Assembly (NCBI RefSeq): GCF_965638725.1
Contig: NC_134963.1
Coordinates: forward strand, 11,994,501-12,058,500
Origin: Aptenodytes patagonicus
Taxonomy: Eukaryota; Chordata; Aves; Sphenisciformes; Spheniscidae
Reading direction: 5' to 3'
Length of the DNA: 64,000 bases
The notes under the pieces are model-generated. The model was not told where the DNA came from. It saw only the letters and a list, made by a program, of their open reading frames with translations, and searched no databases. Position 1 is the first letter of the stretch, and every line of letters begins with the position of its first letter. A program made the translations under genes and the position numbers. This document shows, piece after piece, positions 1 to 12,600 of this stretch.

Positions 1-3000
1 TGGAAGAGAAGGTATGTATTAGCCTTTGCACAGACTCTGCCCTGAGTAAGGATAACTTTCACCTTCATGACAACATTTGCATGGGTAGTTGTGGCAGGGG
101 AAGATGTGATGCCCCAGGTGACCAAACCGCTCCACAGAAGTCCTGCACACTTAGCAAGTAGGAAAAAGTTATGTGGTCCCAAAGACTTATAGGGTCAGAG
201 CTCTTATGCTGACTAAACAAACAAATGTACATTATATGTATATGGATGATACTGGATGCCAAAACATCAGCATGTCAATGAATCAGATTGTGTATCTTTT
301 CCTGAAATAAGTGTTTCAAAGGAACTCGCACTTTATGCACTGCACAACAGTGAGAAAGCCTTACTGCTGAACCACAAAATATTCTGCACGTTGTGATGCA
401 AAAAAAAAAAAATTAACACACTCTGTAAGACATTTAAAACGTTTGATAACGTGTGCACAGCAAACTAACATCAAAACTACATCTTTTAGAGCATATGTAA
501 AGGAGTGTATCTGTCTTGCTTTTAGAACATTATAAAACCAGATTTCCTAGAGAAGGAGCCTCTCAACATTGCTACAGTAGAGCAAGTAAGACCAGACTGC
601 AACAGCTACCCAAAAGAACACAGATAAGGACATTATGCATGCACAAAAGTGGTGTCAGCCACCTTGTACATGCATTTGTCTGCAATTATAGCTTATTACA
701 GCTGCAGTCATAACACAGTTATTCAACAAATTCTGAAGACATTAGCCTCCTGGAGAGCATGAAGTAGTTTTTCACCACCAGAACCACCAGCTGCCTGAGG
801 ATTACTGCAGTGATAAAAACCTCCTTCCCTGTACATCACCTTACAGTGACAACAAGGGCATCAAGCTGAAGGGACAATGGACAAGCCGCGAGTCTGTCTA
901 AGTAGACATCTGTAGAGTGGGAGGGCAGCAAAGAGATGGTTCTGAAAACCATTACCCCAGAGGCAACACAGACCAAAAAGGATGTATGCCAGTTCAAATG
1001 AAGAACCCTGCCTGATGACAGGTCATGCATATTCACAGATTACAAATCGGTACAGGAAAAAAAAAAAAGTGGCAACACTACATGCTTTATATGCTGCTTC
1101 TCTGACATGTGGAATTAAGAAATTATATAGGTATTTCTACAGCCTTAGTTCTGACCACAGCAGAACTGCATTCCCAGAGAGGAGCGGACACCAAAAGGCA
1201 GGAAGGAGCAGCTCCTGGCAGGAGAGGTCACAGCTCGCCAGTCCAGTTGGATAGCGCTGTGGGAACATCACTCTGCTGTACCAGCACAAGCAGTCTGGCC
1301 GCTTGCTCAGAAACAAATCATGTTACTGAGGCCTTCCCAAAGTCAGTTCAATTATTAAATCACCCTTGCCTCATACCAGTTTTCAGCTTCAGTATGAAGC
1401 CTGACCTGGATTAAGCTGCAAGACTGGACTGACAAAGAAACACTACACAAAAGTAAACCAAAAGATGCAGATTTTTCATCAAGCTATTCCATTAATTTTC
1501 ATTTATGAATCCAGCTTTGCAGCTAGAAGAGGACACAGTCACCCATGAAACATGTAACCCTAATTAACCATCATCATAAGGGAACATACTGATTCAGTTG
1601 TAACAATTTAGCTTTAAAACATTCTGGAATCAGACTTAAATAAGTGGTGTCATACTCTGCAGACCAACTTCTTTTGAGCAAAAAGGAGTTTATTTCTATT
1701 ATGTTCACATGCACAAATCAACACGAGACATGAACAGGATTTCAGAGCTGGTACTACAAGGCTTTTCTAAATTACTGAGTTTCACACAGGCAATGCTTCA
1801 AATATGCCAGGCAGAGCTTTGAAGAACCTTCTTTTTCAGGATTTCATAGGTGTACATGACACATTTAGATTTTTGAGGTTACAGTACGTTCCCAGATATT
1901 TCAAGTCATGCAGAAAAACCATACTCCCCAAAACAAATATATTGGCACTTTCTGGCCAGTATTTCAGCAGTTAAAGAATTAGGAATGTAAAGTGTGCTGG
2001 GGCTTGAACTCTGGGTGTGGTTACCGCTAAACTGAAGGAAAGAAACAAGCCAATGCAAGAACCACCTCATGTTTTGCCAGGGAGATAGAAACAAAACAAA
2101 ATTAAAACCAGAAAACTGTGGTAACAGATACTAACTGTCATCTTGAGCAGCACTGACTTCAGATGTGCAAAAGCTACAGAATTGACTGTGCACCTGAGGA
2201 CAGCCAGCTATCATTCTGTTCCTGTTGATCGGTAATTTCTTGGCAGGTGATGCATGAAGCTTATCAGCAAAACCAAACATAATAAAATTTCAGTTTTGTT
2301 TCATCTTCAGAGCTTTCAATGAATGTCTGTCCAAGCAGTAATTTTCTCAAGCTTTATAAATCCAAACTATATTCATGTAATAAGGTGACAGTTTTCTTCT
2401 TAAAACACAAGCAGAAAGTTTTCTCTCACACTTTATGCTATCCTTAGCTCACTCCTTTGTAACTGGAGATAGCACACCCTCTGCGGTACCTCAACACAAG
2501 GACTATAGACAGAAAGTCTATTATCAAAAATGATTGCTCCTTTACCCCAGCCTTTACACAAAGAACTTCTCAGCATCCCTATCACAATCAAAAACAGTAT
2601 TCTGTCTTCCATACTGCTTTCTACTACTTCTTACCACCCTCCAAGCCTTCCCTATCTAAACAAATAATGGAAGAACAACGTTTGCCTGTACACTTTAATT
2701 TACAACAGATTCCAAACTGATCCAAGTGGCTGTTAATCAGAGCTGAACTTGCAGCCTCCAGGACATTTTCTGTCTAGGAAGAAATAGACCTTCTTGTGTA
2801 GAAGAATTTGCAGTGTTGTTGTTCAGAATGTGTAATTAAAAATACATGTATTTCTAGTGTAGATTTCTTATGAAAGGCTCAGAACTACCTTCACTAATCC
2901 CTTTGAAAGTGATTAATATTTACAAGTGACAGAGTACCACTGAGGCAATACACAGAACTTTTGAAAAGCAAACCAGACCCCAAAATCCTTCCCTTAAAAA

Positions 3001-5629
3001 ATAACCCTTGTTCCAGACATGCACAACCACCTTGACAAAGGCACTTGTACTCTAAAAATCAATCTACAGTTCTTTCACAAACAGATCTGTGTAGCTGGCA
3101 GAGGAAATCCCATCTTGCTACATTGGGCAGAAAAGGGCTGAAGATCCAAAGGCTTCGTAGTGTGTATGTGGCAGGAGGAACCCTTCCTGTTGCTCCTCAC
3201 TGCAGCAGATAAAGATTCAGGAATTCCCCCCAGTCCCCAAGAAAACAGCACCAGAGTGTTCACACACACAACCCCACCACCAACTCCCTCCCCTCCCCTC
3301 CCCAGCACCTGTAGCAGAGCATAAGTTTCTAAAGCACTGCTGAGCTATCAGCTGTGCCCACAAAGCAAGCAGACAGACATCTTTTGTGCCTCTCTGGTTT
3401 GGCAGCTGCAGGGGAGAGGTGGGGGGGCTGGGAGGAGGGTATTCTCCCCTAACACACCCAGGGGAGAGCATCAGCAAGCATGGAAAACAGGACTCAAGAA
3501 AACGGGGGAGGCAACGGAACAAGCACACAGATGCCCATGTATTGATGTCCTCTCCTTCCTTTCAGCTTGCAGTTATTTATTCCAAGGGCTAATTTTTAAT
3601 GTTGGGGAAATTCCAAGTCCACCTAAGGCTGGAGAATTTAAAAAAGAAAAAGTGAAGCACAGTACAACCTTACCTGCCTGCAGCCTTTCTGGAATAAGGA
3701 GAGGAGAAAAGCCTGTCTGACAAAGCATCTTAGTCAGTCACAGTAACCCACAGCTTCCATCAGTCAGCCTTTGGCAAGATCCAGGTGACTAACAACTGGA
3801 ACAAACCAGAAGTGCCATAGAACACTGCACGCTGCCAGAGGATCTCAGTCCTGCCCCACAGCCAGGCAGCCAGCATGCAGATACCATAATGGGGCGTGCA
3901 ACAGGCTCCCATACCACAGGCAACAGGTGGATCAGAACAAGTGGCAAGTTAAAAAGCCACAGAAGGGGAGCAGCAGCTGAACAGGTGAAAGCTCTCAGCA
4001 GACCCCAGCTGGAACTGAATGCAGCAAGTGAATCTAAGCAGCGGGAAAAGCTACAGTTTTCCCCAGAGCCAAGTCCTCCAAGTTCAGTCCTTAAAACATA
4101 ACAGAAAATGGTAAGCAAAACTAACATAGTAACCGTGGGAGGGACAATAGGACAATCAATATAACATGCTTAGATAACATTTACAATGCGTGTTCCCTTT
4201 TTGAAAATTTTCTGCACCTTCCCCTGGTTCTCGGTGTTCCTCTAGCTAAACAATCACTATCCCTCTAAAACTCAAGTGAGCAGTGAAACTCAAATGTAGA
4301 CATACCACACTCCTCTCAGTCACTGGCCCACCCTGCAATTTTCAAGCTAAGTACAGAGTTATACTCTACAGCACAACTCAGTTAATTAACACCAGCTCAG
4401 CTTTGACAGCACCTTCTGTTTTTTAATGCTGTCAGCTGGTCTACTAGCTGTTTTCTCCATGTACCCTTGCAAACTTAAGAGGCAGGCCAGGCAGCAGAAG
4501 TTTGAGCACTAAACTCTTGGATTAACAGGGGTTAGATGGGGCAAATACATAAGCAGCAGCACTCTGAGGAAGTCAAGAATGGAAGCAGAGCCGCATAGGG
4601 GCCAGAGTGCAAGAGCCACCCAAATGGTGTTTCTCAACCTTTTACAATGTTTACAAACATACAAGTAGTAGCTGAAATAGGCTGAAACTCCCTAAAAATA
4701 TACACAGGTAAATTTCTCTAACACTGAGTTAATTACAGTTAAATAAACACAGCTATAAATCCATACTCCACCAACAGCAGTCATAAGAAAACAGGAAATA
4801 GACAGGCAAGTCATCCAATTTTTCACCTACCCTTCTTGTATCACTTTATTGAGCCCAGACCCTGCAGCATCCAAGTCACTGCCACATTCCACGGAAGTAC
4901 CAACCACCAAACCTCTCCTAGCAGTTCATGTGCACAGGCATGAGACCACTTCTTCCATTAACATAGGATCCAGTTTGGAACAAGAGGCTCAAAGTACTGA
5001 TCCATATAACTTATTTTCTCCTTCTAGCTGTTACAGAGGGGATACTATACAGCTGCTGGAGCTCCCTTATCCGTACTGATATAAAAAAAAAAAAAGCCCA
5101 GCATGCTTCAAAAGAAAGGCATTCAAACCAAAGTTAACTGGAACAAGCGACCCCAGCCAGAGCTCTGTAGTACTGTTGGCTGTTCCTAATGAAGAAAGCT
5201 GTCATGGGGCGGAGTTCAGACACACCCACAGGCAGTTCTGGTGTGGATTTGTCTCCCTTTGCATTAAGTAAAGTTCAAACCAATTTACAAAGGAAATCAT
5301 CAACTTCCATGAGAAGATGACAGAAGTGCAAAGAGGCAAAGCACATTCCCCCTCAACAGTCCTACTTTCTTCCACTGTACCATGCCATACTAAAGGGATC
5401 CCATTCAATTCAGGCTTTCTTGTATTACATTGCAACAGGACTCTGTGCGGACAGAAGACAAATTGCCTTTTACTGACCCCAGTAACATGATCAGCAGATG
5501 GGAGCTGAGGAAGGCTGGATTGGAGCATGCTTTAGAAGAACCTTGCTTACCAGTTCTAGTTAAATCAGGCTTCACTGCTCCAACAGCTACTAATCTAGTT
5601 TTGTGGTAACCTTGAGCCTTCAACCTTGC

Positions 5630-5691
5630 CAACCAGCAATGCGATGCCTCCTAAATTGCTCAACCAGCAATGCGATGCCTCCTAAAATGCT
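5630..5691 (+). repeat. Tandem duplication, 2 x 31 bp
   Basis: The unit starting CAACCAGCAATGCGATG occurs at 5630-5660 and 5661-5691 with a single T/A difference. It lies in BCR intron 1. Confidence 0.93.
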
Positions 5692-6487
5692 CAACAGGCA
5701 GAGAAGCTTTCGTTGTGTCCATCATAACTCTTTCTGTCCACTCTCCCACCAACAGTAACTCTGTTGGTGTGCAACAAAACTGTGAATCTCCCATCCCCTT
5801 TTACGTAGTAGCAATCAATGAGCACGGCCCAGAGGCAGCAAAGTGAGAAAAGTAGTCTGAGGCAAAACAGCTCCTGCTGAGCAGCCCCTAACTGCTCTAA
5901 ATGGCTGTCTCCCTACGCAGTCATCTCTCCTCCACACCTTCGGCTCTCAAATGACTGAATGACGATACAGAAGCAATGCTCCCTTCTCACAGCCAGAGAA
6001 AACTGAGGGCCTCTGCAGCCTATAAACAATATGTGAATATAAATGACATCCCATCCAAACCTCACACTGTAGTCAAGGCAAGTCAAGTGGTTCTAAACCT
6101 TCTTTTAAAAAAGAAACAAAAAAAAAAAAAACAAATGACAAAACCAACACAGGACAGACCACAGCTCCCCTACTTTTAGGCCTTCCTCTCCCTACCAGGA
6201 GTTCAAGATGACCCCCTGGTAATATCAGAGAATAGCAGCTCCTTCTCCTTGACAAGCCACTAGCTGCTCTGTGGGGCTGCCCCATGAAAGCAGGGGTTCC
6301 TTTATTTACAGTTTCTTCCCTCCCTTTCCCACCAGTTATTTTTGAGGGATTATGTTTCCTGTTTTCACTGCTCTGCCTCCATTTGTCATTCATCACAGCC
6401 ATTAAAGTAGGAGGGAAGCACAGGGGAGCAGACCAACACAAAGCAAACCTTTACGGATCAGCAAGCAAGGGATTAAATATCACCTCT

Positions 6488-6501
6488 CCCCCCCCCCCCC
6501 C
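6488..6501 (+). repeat. C14 homopolymer
   Basis: Fourteen C in a row in BCR intron 1 (G14 on the BCR sense strand). Confidence 0.9.
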
Positions 6502-8875
6502 AACCTCACCTCTCTCTCGCACACCCTCCAAGATGTTATGTAAATATGGCTTATCATCCGGCACATACCCAGATTCTGACAGCTTCAACGGGTCAGACAT
6601 TTCAGGATGGATCAGACAGGCAACCTATTCATCCTGGTTTGTGACAGCTACTTACCCTCCCTCTGGCTGGTCCATTTTGGATCACAACTTGTTCTGGAAA
6701 ACCCCTGCCGGTATCTTGCAGCTAGGAATTGTGCCACAGCAGTTTTTAGAGATGAAAGCAGAGCAATATAACCCAGATACTCTTTCTTGTTATGGTATTG
6801 ATTTGCAGACGTTGTGTCCCCACCACCAGTACTGGGTGCCCAATTTTCAGAAAAAAAAGGGGCAAAAAAAAGAGTCCTGGCAACAATTTAGAAGGATGCA
6901 ATCCACAGAACTACTGCCCTTTCCTTAAGCCTTTGCTTATACATTCCCTAGCAGCACTCTCACAAACCTTCTTGATGAAAGTTGTACTTACTAACTCAGA
7001 TGCAGTATAGTTGCTACAACTATACTGCTACTCAGTACAGCTGCAGCTCTTCTGCAACTTATACAAATACAGTGACCCCTGGGGACACTAAACACATGGG
7101 ATATCAAAGGTTAAGAGTAACAGAACAACTGGCTTTGAGTAGATAAAGGGCAGTTTTACTGTTTTAACACCCTTTCAGGTATCTCAAGCTATTTGCTCTC
7201 CCTTCATACATTCTTCTTTACTATAGCCTGACTCCCATCACTTACCTGGGACTCTCAGAGACATGTGCTACCTATGAAGGATAAACAATAACCATTTTAG
7301 CAGAAGTGGAGCTAGAAGCATCCTGGCCAAGTCCATTAGCCTCCTCCAGCAGTTCCACAGGCTCCTATTCACAGGATGCCCAGCTTCCCCAAGGCTGCTG
7401 CTACAGTTGCAACCCTCCCCCCTCCTCCCTCCCAGTCACGTTGCAGGGCTGCCCCAAAGGTGACAATGCATTGTACCAGCAGCAGATGATAGCTAAGGGA
7501 TGGAGGGAAAGGAAAGACTAAAAAGCAAAATGTTGAGACAGGGACACAAAGACTCAGAAATAAAACGCATCTGGTTTTTGAAGGCTGCTGAGGGTATGGC
7601 TCTATTATATGGCTAAGCTAGTCTAATGAGCAGGTGTGGGTTCATGCAGCAGCAAATCATACACAGAAAGGATTCTTATCCAGGTATCAGAAAGTGATTA
7701 GGGTTTAATTAGGCTCAGGATAGAGAGATCAACACTAAAGAGGAAACTAATCACATGTGAAACTGAACCATGGATGGCATGTACAGACAGGAGACCAGGA
7801 GAGACTGGAATGGTGAAGGACACTGAGAAGGGAGGAAAAACACCACAACCAAGAACTCTGTCACAGAGGGAAGTCAGCATCTGAGATGACTGCAGCCACT
7901 TCTGAGGAAGACACATTTCTGCTCCCAGGTGTGGGGCAGAAGTAATCTTAGTTTATGGGACTGAAAAAATGAACATATCTCAGTGGTCAAGAAAAAAAAA
8001 GCAACAGCAAAGGATCAGGAGATAGACTAGACTCAGTATCTGGCAGCTCGGATTGCACAGCTGGGCAAAAGGGACAATAACCCTGAAGATAAAAGATAAA
8101 AGCAATTCCCCCATGCAGAAATCAAGTTCTCCTTTCCATTGCATTAGGAAGGGCAGGAATCCTACCAACACTAGCTCGAAATAGGAGTCTAGTCCTCTCT
8201 CACAAACTGTGCGACTGTGAAAGTCTGTCACACTGATGCCTGCGCATCAGAGTGCACTCTGATGATTAAAAGCCTATGATGAGTAACAGGTGGTGCATAC
8301 ACAGGAGGGCTTAACACTGCAGGGTTAGTCACAAGAAAGTCAAGAGAGCTGTGCAGGTACTGTTCCACTCAGATGGCACATTTCCCGAGGGCTGGGTATT
8401 TCTTTTTCCTTTGAGCAGTTATTTCTTTATACTAGTGTAAACAGACTCACCACAAAGACTGTTTTAGGGAGCTGCTGATTCAGAGCATTAGCAACTTAAG
8501 ATTTTAAAGTTCTCCTTAAGAGGTAGAACAAGCAGAAGGCCCAGTAAAGGAGCTTTGGAAATAATAATAACGGGGGGGGGGAGGTACAAGGAGTATAAAT
8601 AGACCACCAGACAGTGAGAACCTGGGCAAAGCTGCTGCAAAGAAGATACTGCAAGTTTCTAGGCTTCACTAGTATACCACAATCACAATACAGCTGCATT
8701 CCTTTGCTGAGTAAGTACACCAGCTTCTCTCACTGATGTTACAAGAGAATGTTAATGAGACCTACCTGGAAGGCTTTAAAATTTAGGGGGAGTACTGTTC
8801 TGGCAGGAACTTACTGGTTAGTAAATCAATCTGAAACAAAAATGACCTTTACTGTAAATGCACCTTTCCAAGCAG

Positions 8876-8965
8876 TTAAAAAACAAACACCACACCAAAA
8901 AACCCACCACCAAACAAAAAAACCAACATCAACCCATTCCCCCCAAAAAAACCAACATACAGATC
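8876..8965 (+). repeat. A/C-rich low-complexity tract
   Basis: Nearly all bases are A or C (AAACAAACACCACACC-type sequence). One of five such tracts in the window. Confidence 0.75.
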
Positions 8966-11900
8966 TGCCTTTGGAGAAATGTAAATAAGAAAAGCCGGTT
9001 AGTCTAGAAGTCAATCCTGTAGCACAGGAAAACTGGAATTTTTTTAATTCCTGTCTCCTTCATTGTTGCCAGCTAGAGGCTGGGTTGATTTCTTAAGCAA
9101 ACTCAGGGGGGGAATAGACTGGACTTCCCTGAAATATTCTCCTGCCACATAATTTCTGTATTGCAAAGTTATCATTCAGTTAACAACAGTTATGTGCAAA
9201 AGAAGTGTCACTAGTAAGTGAACAAAAGTCAAAACCCTGGATTCTACTGTGCTAGGTGCCGTCGAAACGTTTGGAGAGAAAGACAAAGACAGAAGAGCTT
9301 CCTAGTAAGGAGTCTGGTAATGAGACACAAACTACTTTATAGCTTCAGTCCATTTACATTAATTAGTAATTAAAAAATAGCTGTTTGGTTGGTTACATAA
9401 AAGAAGCTGTGGTCACCAGTATGGTTCTTTATCATTCAAGTAACTGTGGAATAAGCCAACAAAAACGCAGCAATAATGGAAAGACAAGATGGTTATGTGG
9501 ATTTAACTAGCTTTTCCCTTTAGGCCCTATCCACTGCAGGGCTCTAGAACTGGTGAAAACAGCAAAGGTTAAACTATACTTATCTAACCACCACAGACAG
9601 AGATGAGCCAGGATAAAACTTATTTAGCATCGATGTTACCACCTCACTCCACAGATGAGATGTATGTAGTAGAGACTGTCTTAGAGGTTAAGTTGTAGAA
9701 CTAAGAACAAAAGTTCAGGGTCGAGATCCCAGACCTATCACCCGTAGCTGATCTTGGACACTTTACTTGGAATTATCAGAGCCTCAGTTTCCCTGGATGA
9801 ACAGGCTATTGATAGTTTAACTTATCCATGTTTCCAAAACACCTGCAGATCCCAAGAGCAGATAAGCCCATATCATTACAATAGCGCAAGAGAAGATTTG
9901 GAAAGAAAAATCCAGTTTTAATAGTGTGTATCCTTCCTCTTTTGTGCAGAAAATCTTAGACTGAGTTTTCTCCTCCCCAATCCTGAGACAGATATAGGAT
10001 CCTTACATGCATTTTTTTAGGCCAACCTCCAAAACAGTACTTTGTAATGTTAGAATGACAAGTTATCCTTTTAAAAGTAAATAACTGACCCTACTCACAA
10101 GTTTCATACAGACTTTAATATAATTAAAACTATATTTTAGTATACTTAAAACCCAAGAATTTTTGAAGACAGGACTCCCAACCTCTTAAACACTATTCCT
10201 TTCTACAGGCCCGATTCTCTGAAAAATATTCACCCACCCAATTTTTGCCTTATCAGGAACCTGCTACATTCCAAAGGGTTGTGCTCAAGGTTGTAACGTT
10301 CTTTTCCAGGCATTTTACTGACTATTTCACTGCCAAATATGGCCCTTTGCAGGATGCACTTGTTTGCAAGAACTCAAAACCTGAGACATTACAGCAGGGC
10401 TGCACAGAATGCTGACAGGAAGAAGGAGACCTGTTTACTTCAATCAAAGGGAAAAAGTGTGTCACTTTGTTTTTAAAACCAAGAATTAATAATTGACATT
10501 TGCCTTCACACAGTCCTTTGATCCCAAAGCAAAACAAGCTAAAGGGATACATACAGTAGCATAGCTGCCCCTGGGGTGAGCCACTAGACAACTGCATGCT
10601 GTGTAAAGTGGAGAAGAGAAGAACAGGTAGAAGAACATGAGTTTGCCCTTGTAACAGGGAAGTAACTTCTTCTGAGTCCTTGCAGAGCAACTAGACTTCT
10701 GAGTATTATCTGAGAAACCAAGTTGTAGACAGCACGATGGTAAACGGCACAAGTCCCCTATAAATAGCAACCCCTCCCCGCTGCCTCCAGCACTGCCTGA
10801 CATCTCCCAGGCACACTTGGTATGCACAGAGATATGACAGAATTTGACAGCAGCAGGTTTCATTTGGAACCATCTTCAAGGACATATTAAACGATGCAGT
10901 TAAATCCACTTAAATACCCAATAGAGTATCAGAATAAACCTGTTAAAGGGTTTGTTCTACATACTAGTTGATTTCTACAACAGTTGCATTTGTTGCAAAA
11001 GCCCTTTAAATGAATATGAGATAAGGAAATCACCTTGGGGCTGAGGCCTGGTAGAGCACATAGACAAGATCATGGGCCTAAGAGAAGAAACCAGCTATTT
11101 TAAAAAGAGGTTTGGCAGAAGAGAACCAGACCCATCTCTGTTGAGTTGTTCAAACTGCCTCAGACATTAATCCTATTTCAGGAATATAGGGAGTGCTCTG
11201 GGCACAATGAGTCAGCAGGGTGGGGCATTTTTTTCCATGTTTGTGGACTGAATAGGAACAGAAAGAGCAAAAGAAGCTGGAAGCCAGAAATCTAGCACCT
11301 GGCTGCTATACAGGCAGGAATTCAGCAGGGTGAAGTCAGAAGAACTCGCAAATCTGTGCAGAGCCAGCACTCACAGGTAAAAATAGAAGTCTTATCTGGG
11401 AGTCAAGTAAACATCCTAAATAAAATTGAAAAAAGAAACTGTAAAGATGTTTCAATGCTGTAAGCTACCTATATTTTCTCCTGATGACCCTTGCCCCCTC
11501 CTTGTTCTAGACTAAGCTTTTTAAGCAAATCACGCTATTTGACACAAGTCTTAGTTGCACTATTAGGCCAGGAAAATGACATTTTATACTTCCAAACAAA
11601 CAAGTGTAAGAAGGCCTAGCAATAACCTCTAAAACTCCCTTTCCCCAAAAACACTCATCAAGGGAAAATATTCACATACTACGTAGTTGTAAGATGTAAT
11701 ATTGCAGATGTCTTACTACAGTAATTACATCATAAAAAAATAATATAAAATCTTAGCCCATGAACACTCACGCATACACTCCTAGAAACCAAATGCAAGT
11801 TATATAAGGAGATCCACTCTCCTCTAAAAGCTGTGCTAACCTGACATCCATACAGTCCTTCCAGATTATTTATAACCTAAACAGTCTTTTAGCAGAAGCT

Positions 11901-12517
11901 GGAGACTTTTTTTAGTCTTAGCAAAAAGGAATAATTTTATCTTCTTTTCCATTTTCTCCTGGCCATAAAACAGTCAATGTATTTGCTGATGTAATAATTA
12001 AAAACATGAAGTACTTACATAGGCAACTGAAAGGGGTGTCGGTCACATGGACTACGATGTCGTCTGGTCTGTCTCACAAACAATATTGACTGTAAATATA
12101 CCTTTTCCCCCATTTCCAGTCCTAGCATTATACTTAGATTTATTGTACAAAACAGACTCTACTTCAAACACCAGCAAGCCCTTAGGCTGCCTTTTCTCCC
12201 CCCCACAACAGCGGAAACAAAGCATCTGACTAGGGAAGAGGTACTCTGCTCAAAGGACACCCCAAATGTCTTCCCGAAATCCCAAAGCAGCTGGCTAACC
12301 AGAAGTGAAATTGCTAAAGTTAAACATGACTTCTCAGCATTAATGTTCCCAGCATTATTTGAATTAACAACCCCAGAGTCCCTACAGACTAGGGGTTTAA
12401 GCATACATTGTCTTTCGTGGCATTATACTCTCTCCCCTCCAACACCAACCAATCAGTTGTTGCTCCAACACAAACACTTGTGGGGAGGATGGATAAGATC
12501 CATGTTAGAGGGGATTT

Positions 12518-12600
12518 GTGTTTTGGTTTGGGGGTTTTTGTGATTTTTGTTTGGTTTTGGCTTGGGGGGGGGGGAACCAAAACAAAACAAAAAAACCACA
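12518..12600 (+). repeat. G/T tract, G11 run, then A/C tract (imperfect inverted repeat)
   Basis: The left half is almost only G and T, then G11 at 12564-12574, then almost only A and C. The two halves are imperfectly complementary (TTTGGTTTTGG against CCAAAACAAAA), so a hairpin with a G-rich loop is possible. Confidence 0.75.
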
